From JAEUMY01 sp031394355 (GTDB lineage: Bacteria > Pseudomonadota > Gammaproteobacteria > Burkholderiales > Usitatibacteraceae): 64,000 nucleotides of DNA. The stretch lies in contig JANNSU010000020.1 in the NCBI GenBank assembly GCA_031394355.1, forward strand, positions 18,959 to 82,958, given 5' to 3'. A program made the position numbers and the translations under genes. Shown here one piece after another: positions 59,277-64,000 of the stretch; the stretch's first letter is position 1; every line of letters begins with the position of its first letter. The notes below the pieces were generated by a model. It was given only the letters and a program-made list of their open reading frames with translations. It was not told the DNA's origin and made no database searches.

Positions 59277-60421
59277 GGTGCTTTCCACAATCGCGAAGAG
59301 GCGATTGCCGCTCCTTCGGAAAGTGAAGCTAACTTCGCATAAACAATTTCCGGGTCAACATTGCCGAATCCCGCGAAAGTGGAGAAGCCACAATCGGTTC
59401 CGGCCATCACCCGATCGCGCCCAACAATATTGGCGAATCGCTCGATCCTCTCAGCGACGAGCATCGGATGCTCGATAAAGTTAGAAACCGAATCGAGCAC
59501 GCCAGGGACCAAAATCTTATCGTCGGGAATTTTGCTATCGCGAAACACCGTCCATTCGTGGGCGTGGCGCGGATTGCAGGATTCAAATAGCAGCGCCTGC
59601 GGTTTTGCCCGAATTGCTATCGGTAGCACCACATCCATCGGTACATCGCAATGATGCGGTCCCTCATAGTTGCCCCAGCAAATATGCATACGCATTCTTT
59701 CGGCGGGAATATTACGCACGGCATCGTTCAAGACATCGACATGCTGGTTTGCCACCCGGACATATTCCTCCTCGGACTTGTCCTTGAACATCATGTGGCG
59801 GCCGAGGCCCAAGTCTGGGCAATCCAGCTGCAAATGAAACCCGGCCGCGACAATCGCTTCGTACTCAGGCCGCATCGCCTCCGCCAGTGCATGCAAGTAC
59901 TCTTCGTAAGACTTATAGAAGTCGTTGGGCTGAAATAGCGAAATCACGCCAGGAGAAGCAGCGTTCATGAAAACACCTGTTGGCAATTTTGTGCCGACGG
60001 TCTTTAGCGCAGCGTGGCAGTTATCAAGATCCGCCGTTAACGGTGCCAGCGTCTTCGCTCTTACTTCCGCCACACAGCGTGGCCGCCGATAGCTCGGCGT
60101 ACCGCCAGACGACGCCAAGCGTTTCATGAACGTTGGGAATTCCTCAAGATCCTTTGGTATGCGACGCGGGCTATCGCCATCAAAGCCAGTGAGCCGGTCT
60201 TTTATGTAGGTCGCATAGCTAATCTTCGATTGCTCACCGTCGCTCACCCAATCAATGCCAACTTCTGTTTGGCGCTTGATGACGTCAGCGACAGCCTCGC
60301 GCATGGTGGTGTCGAAGTCTTCCGTGTCGTAGGGGCTGCCGAGTTCGCGCGCAAATATTAGCTCGGCAACTTTGGCTGAACGGGGGAGACTGCCGACGTG
60401 GGTGGTAAGGATGCGATTCAT
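59273..60421 (-). CDS. MetE C-terminal-like zinc thiol-alkyltransferase homologue
   Basis: 382 residues resembling the catalytic half of cobalamin-independent methionine synthase and its relatives (epoxyalkane:coenzyme M transferase, UroD-like methyltransferases). The zinc ligands align as His246 and Cys248 (MHICWGNYEG), Glu280 (LLFESCNPRH) and Cys344 (AGTDCGFST). HVGSLPR, DGEQSK and VLDSVSNFIEHP fit the family. It lacks the N-terminal MetE half and lies in a catabolic cluster, so methionine synthesis is unlikely; alkyl transfer from a methylated or epoxide-type substrate to a thiol is more plausible. Follows the LacI-type gene by 37 bp. Confidence 0.78.
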   Translation of the reverse strand: MNRILTTHVGSLPRSAKVAELIFARELGSPYDTEDFDTTMREAVADVIKRQTEVGIDWVSDGEQSKISYATYIKDRLTGFDGDSPRRIPKDLEEFPTFMKRLASSGGTPSYRRPRCVAEVRAKTLAPLTADLDNCHAALKTVGTKLPTGVFMNAASPGVISLFQPNDFYKSYEEYLHALAEAMRPEYEAIVAAGFHLQLDCPDLGLGRHMMFKDKSEEEYVRVANQHVDVLNDAVRNIPAERMRMHICWGNYEGPHHCDVPMDVVLPIAIRAKPQALLFESCNPRHAHEWTVFRDSKIPDDKILVPGVLDSVSNFIEHPMLVAERIERFANIVGRDRVMAGTDCGFSTFAGFGNVDPEIVYAKLASLSEGAAIASSRLWKAP

Positions 60422-60458
60422 ATTGTGTGTTTGCTAAGTGATATCAAATGCGTTTCAG

Positions 60459-61568
60459 TCACGCTGTTACCCTGCCCAGCCGCGCTGTGCCTCCCTCGAT
60501 GAACTGCGCTGAAAAAACACGCTTTTCAGGGCTGGCGATGGGATTACCGATTAATGTGTTGAGCAACTCAGCAGCAGCTTCGGCCATTTTTTTCACTGGC
60601 TGCCGTAGCGTGGTGAGGTTGTAGCTTAACCATGTGGATGGTTCCACCCCATCAAATCCCACCACAGACAAGGCATTTGGGACATCAAGCTTAAATTTGT
60701 GGCGCGCTGCATCGACGCAGCCAATGGCCATTACGTCATTTGCACAAATAACGGCATCTGGCGCGCGGCCGAATTTTTCGATAATCGCACTCATTCCGCG
60801 CGCGCCACTTTCGTAGTCATAGTTGCCAGGCACGACGATCGGCTTGGGCAACCCCAATTCAGCGAGCCGGTCGCGCGCACCTTTGGCGCGCTCCTGGCCA
60901 ACGACCGAATCGTCAGGCCCACCGATAATTGCGAATTGCCTATGACCGGCTGCGGCCAATTGCGAGACTACCTGGCGCGCGCCGGCAATCTGATCACACA
61001 CGATTGCATTCACGGCGCGGTCTTGAAGGCTGCGATTAAACAACACAAATGGCATATGGCGGCGCTCAAATTCCGCCACTTGTGTAGCTGACAAGCGTGC
61101 CGCTGCAACCACGCCATCGACTTGATACTGCCACACTTGTGCGATGACTTTGTCCACATCTGCTTCATGGGGGAGAGTGAATAGCAGTACACGCATGCCC
61201 CTTTCGACAAATTGCTGGCTTAGCTCAGACAGCACCTCTGGATAGTAAAGATTCGTCAAATTAGAAATTAGTACCGCCACCAAATTCGAGCGCCGTGTAA
61301 TGAGGCTGCGTGCAATGGCGTTGGGAGTGTAGTCGAGCGCCTTGGCGGCTTTCATCACGCGCGCGCGCGTGGCATCAGAAACGCTAGCGCCAGGCTTAAA
61401 GCAGCGCGAAACGGCAGATTGAGAAACACCAGCTCGCTTGGCCACATCGTACGAGGTCACGTTTGGCGAAATTGCTGCCAGGACAGCGGACTTCGCACGC
61501 ACAGGCTCTTGAACCACAGGTGCTTTTTGAATTGCTTCAGGCGTGATTTGCTGTGATTTTTTCGGCAT
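60459..61568 (-). CDS. LacI-family transcriptional regulator
   Basis: 369 residues from the ATG at 61568. The N-terminal helix-turn-helix TSYDVAKRAGVSQSAVSRCF and hinge (YTPNAIARSLITRRS) precede a periplasmic-binding-type sensor domain. A basic N-terminal tail of about 35 residues precedes the DNA-binding domain, longer than usual; a GTG further upstream (61631) would lengthen it more. It is in the same direction as the MetE-like and aldolase genes and probably co-transcribed. Predicted operators are the three sites close to TTGCATTCGAATGCAA. Confidence 0.92.
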   Translation of the reverse strand: MPKKSQQITPEAIQKAPVVQEPVRAKSAVLAAISPNVTSYDVAKRAGVSQSAVSRCFKPGASVSDATRARVMKAAKALDYTPNAIARSLITRRSNLVAVLISNLTNLYYPEVLSELSQQFVERGMRVLLFTLPHEADVDKVIAQVWQYQVDGVVAAARLSATQVAEFERRHMPFVLFNRSLQDRAVNAIVCDQIAGARQVVSQLAAAGHRQFAIIGGPDDSVVGQERAKGARDRLAELGLPKPIVVPGNYDYESGARGMSAIIEKFGRAPDAVICANDVMAIGCVDAARHKFKLDVPNALSVVGFDGVEPSTWLSYNLTTLRQPVKKMAEAAAELLNTLIGNPIASPEKRVFSAQFIEGGTARLGRVTA

Positions 61569-61942
61569 TCTTCTGATTTGGCAGTCTTTGCGAACCAGCG
61601 TCGCAGTTGAATGAGTATAGATGAAACTCACGTCATCAGGTTCCGGCTAATTGAGCCGATTATGCATTCGCCTTCAGCGGTGTCCGGTTGGCGGCGGCAC
61701 TCTCGATCTGCGCACAGACCGCCCTATTCCCCTCTCAGTAAATGAAAACACGAAATGTGCACCAAACACCAGAATAGTCGAAAAGTACCAAAAAGAGACA
61801 AAAAAGCAAAAGAGATTGACTGCGAATGCAAACTCGTGATAGGTTTGATGCATGTCAAGTTTGGTCGTCAGATATTTAATTTGTTACGCAATATTGCTTC
61901 AGCTCACCATCACGACAATCACAACAAAATGAGGAGAAAGCC
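61569..61942. other. Intergenic region between the regulator and the TonB receptor
   Basis: No gene. It contains a half-operator ATGCATTCG at 61662-61670 near the regulator's 5' end, an A-rich stretch (about 61770-61815), and the receptor promoter region described next. GAGGAGAAAG at 61931-61940 is the receptor's ribosome-binding site. Confidence 0.7.
61816..61845 (+). promoter_or_regulatory. Promoter of the TonB receptor gene with LacI-type operator
   Basis: TTGACT (61816-61821) and TAGGTT (61840-61845) with an 18-bp spacer. The 16-mer TTGACTGCGAATGCAA (61816-61831) covers the -35 and spacer and matches the predicted operator at 13 of 16 positions; it is nearly identical to the site at 57227. 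Confidence 0.6.
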
Positions 61943-64000
61943 ATGAAAGCACCGTCTCAGAAAACGTTGGCACGACAAATCGCAATCGCACTTGCGGGCA
62001 TGAGCGGGATAGGATTGGTGCTTGCACAAACGCCGCCTCCGGCACCGCCAGCCAAAGCTCCTTCAGAGTCAAAACCAGCCGCCGCGCCAAAGGCTCCCGG
62101 TATTGAAACTATCACTGTTACCGCGCAGCGCCGCGCTGAGAACCCGCAAGAAGTTCCTGTTTCGGTGTCTGCTGTCGACGGTGAACAGTTATCTGAGCGC
62201 GCTATTACGGATTTGTCGCAAATGGAATCGATGTCGCCAGGCTTCACCTTTGGGCGCTCGGGTTCAGACGCGCGTCCTGCGATGCGTGGCGTAAGAACAG
62301 AGAACGTTGCGATCAACGGTGACACGACGATTGGCTTTTTTATCGATGGCGTTTACAAATCCCGCGCCCAACAAGCCTTAGCGAGCTTTATCGACGTAGA
62401 TCGGGTGGAGATCCAGCGTGGTCCTCAGGGTACGCTGTATGGTCGCAACACTTTTGGTGGCAACGTTTCGATCATTACTAATGCGCCTGATCTTGATCGC
62501 TTTAGCGGCAATGTCAGCATTTTGGGCGGCGCATTTAACCGCATTCGTACCGAAGGCGTGGTGAATATTCCAATCAACGATACACTCGCGATGCGCTTGG
62601 TTGGGGCGATAGATCGCGCCAATGGTTACGTAAAAAACGATTTCAATTCTTCGGCAGATATATTTGATCAAGATTTGAAATACGGCCGTGTCTCGCTGCG
62701 CTTTAAGCCAAATGACCGCTTTGACGCGACTTTGCGCGTTGACGCAACCGATCAAGGAGGTAATGGCGCCTCTACATTTGGCTATAAGCAGAAGGGGACA
62801 AACTACGATCCTGCGTCATGCCAGCAGCTATTCAATGCCACCGTTCTTACTCTGAACGTACGTGGCGGTAACCGCGATGGCGTGAACGACTGTGTGCGTA
62901 CCGTTGGCGCTGGGGCTGGCACAGGCGCCAGCGCGGTTGGCTCAGGCGTTGATTTGGGCGTGCCCCTTTATCGTGCGGGTGATGGCTATCGTGTCGATAA
63001 CGATTACCAAAACTTCTTGAAGTTAAAAGACACCAGCTTATCGCTCGATATGGCGTACAAGTTTGATTCGTTTTCGGTCCGCTCTATCACCGGCTATGCG
63101 GATTTTGATGCTGAACGCTCCTCAGATAGCGATTTCTCCGCCTCGACAATCGCAATCGACTATCAGCGCACCACTGCAGAGACATTTTCGCAAGAGCTTC
63201 AGCTCATTTCAGATGGCAAAGGCCCATTTAACTATGTCGCGGGCTATTACTATTTCAAAGACAAGCTACGAGGTACATTCATTTTCGAGAATTTGCCGCG
63301 AATGATTCGTTCAGCGGCTCTCGCTGCGCCGCTGCCATTGCCACAAAATGGCGGGGGATTTTTTGATGATCCGTTCGCCGAAACTGAGTCGAACGCGCTC
63401 TATGCACAGTTTTCTTGGAAAGCGACCGATCAGCTGACCTTAACCCTAGGTGGGCGTACTACCAAAGACAAAAAGGATTTTCGTTTCGCGAGCGCGAATG
63501 CCACGCTCCCACGTAACGCAGCGGGTCAGCCAGATGCCAATTTGATTACGCTCGCTACGGCAGGACCGCCTAGATCGGCTTATGGAACGGCGGGCACAAC
63601 AAATTGTGTGCCGGCGCGCGGCCCAGGCTTTTATTGCGATCCAGCTAACCCTAGTATTTTGTTCGGTGGTACTTATGACACCAAGACTTTCAGCAAGTCC
63701 ACCGGACGCGTGGCCGCCGATTACCAACTCAGCAAGAAAAACTTGGTCTATATCGCCTATTCCACAGGCTTTCGTTCTGGCGGCTTTAACTCAGGACAAG
63801 CCATTGAATCGGTTAGAACATTTTTGCCAGAAGAAGTAAAAGCAATCGAGCTCGGTTCCAAAAATCGTTTCTTCGACAACACGCTACAAATCAATGTCGC
63901 CGCATTCAGCAACAAATACACCAACTTGCAAGAGCAGCGCCAAGTGCCAGTGGGTGCGACCACAGTTTCGACCATCTTTAACGCGGCTAAAGCCAAAGCA
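61943..64000 (+). CDS. TonB-dependent outer-membrane receptor, 5' part
   Basis: 686 codons, open to the window's end. A signal peptide (IAIALAGMSGIGLVLAQ) precedes a Pro/Ala-rich linker, a TonB-box-like ETITVTAQRR, and the plug domain (VPVSVSAVDGEQL, RGVRTENVAINGDTTIGFFIDGVYKSR, VEIQRGPQGTLYGRNTFGGNVSI). The barrel follows, with FGYKQKG and YIAYSTGFRSGGFNSGQ. The sequence resembles receptors of Caulobacter/sphingomonad type that import large nutrients such as oligosaccharides or aromatics. GAGGAG lies upstream of the ATG. Confidence 0.93.
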   Translation, partial: MKAPSQKTLARQIAIALAGMSGIGLVLAQTPPPAPPAKAPSESKPAAAPKAPGIETITVTAQRRAENPQEVPVSVSAVDGEQLSERAITDLSQMESMSPGFTFGRSGSDARPAMRGVRTENVAINGDTTIGFFIDGVYKSRAQQALASFIDVDRVEIQRGPQGTLYGRNTFGGNVSIITNAPDLDRFSGNVSILGGAFNRIRTEGVVNIPINDTLAMRLVGAIDRANGYVKNDFNSSADIFDQDLKYGRVSLRFKPNDRFDATLRVDATDQGGNGASTFGYKQKGTNYDPASCQQLFNATVLTLNVRGGNRDGVNDCVRTVGAGAGTGASAVGSGVDLGVPLYRAGDGYRVDNDYQNFLKLKDTSLSLDMAYKFDSFSVRSITGYADFDAERSSDSDFSASTIAIDYQRTTAETFSQELQLISDGKGPFNYVAGYYYFKDKLRGTFIFENLPRMIRSAALAAPLPLPQNGGGFFDDPFAETESNALYAQFSWKATDQLTLTLGGRTTKDKKDFRFASANATLPRNAAGQPDANLITLATAGPPRSAYGTAGTTNCVPARGPGFYCDPANPSILFGGTYDTKTFSKSTGRVAADYQLSKKNLVYIAYSTGFRSGGFNSGQAIESVRTFLPEEVKAIELGSKNRFFDNTLQINVAAFSNKYTNLQEQRQVPVGATTVSTIFNAAKAKA

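Noticed and set aside
1..64000. CRISPR array, rRNA operon, prophage or complete insertion sequence
   Set aside because: No regularly spaced direct repeats, rRNA sequence, phage structural genes or transposase were seen.

Overview
The window looks like chromosomal DNA of a betaproteobacterium. Most of it is a GC-rich run of housekeeping genes in an order typical of that class: ndk-rlmN-pilF-rodZ-ispG-hisS-yfgM-bamB-der, then hfq-hflX-hflK-hflC-DUF2065-hisZ-purA, rnr-rlmB, and rpsF-priB-rpsR-rplI-dnaB-alr-radA. I cannot name the genus.

Layout. 1-9640: the 5' end of glnE (minus strand), divergent from yhdP-nit1, then tldD, two dehydrogenase-like genes and an exported MsrB. 9641-11923: an aromatic-biosynthesis unit with an aromatic-rich leader peptide, an attenuator-like terminator, a type I-alpha DAHP synthase and an adjacent, altered type I-beta paralogue. 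11923-14769: a BtuF-like binding protein facing an ECF sigma/anti-sigma pair and a cobalamin adenosyltransferase. 14869-36020: accA, tilS and the long ndk-to-purA block, ending in a tiny cysteine-rich gene. 36021-36387: a highly foldable element, a terminator and tRNA-Leu(CAG); the tRNA 3' end is duplicated. 36388-52117: rnr, rlmB, an M16 peptidase, the rpsF operon, dnaB, alr, radA and a secreted amidohydrolase. 52117-53364: a junction with an orphan HigA-like antitoxin, short ORFs and inverted repeats. 53365-64000: a catabolic gene cluster that looks compositionally different.

The strongest genome-scale signal is the perfect 12-bp palindrome GCGAATATTCGC. I count 19 exact copies between 5546 and 52134: 11 inside recognised genes, in all three reading frames, and 8 outside them (one of these in a doubtful short ORF). 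There are none in the last 11.9 kb. About 0.004 copies would be expected by chance in 64 kb at equal base frequencies. It behaves like a highly iterated palindrome selected at the DNA level, and its absence from the right end supports recent acquisition of the catabolic cluster.

The catabolic cluster encodes a histidinol-dehydrogenase/HpsN-like dehydrogenase, an SDR, a bicupin, an alpha/beta hydrolase, a tandem SnoaL-like protein, an HpcH/HpaI aldolase, a MetE-like zinc thiol-alkyltransferase homologue, a LacI-type regulator and a TonB-dependent receptor that runs off the window. Three sites close to TTGCATTCGAATGCAA lie inside promoter-like sequences for hisD-like, SnoaL-like and TonB genes, so the cluster probably forms one LacI-controlled regulon. 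The substrate is unknown.
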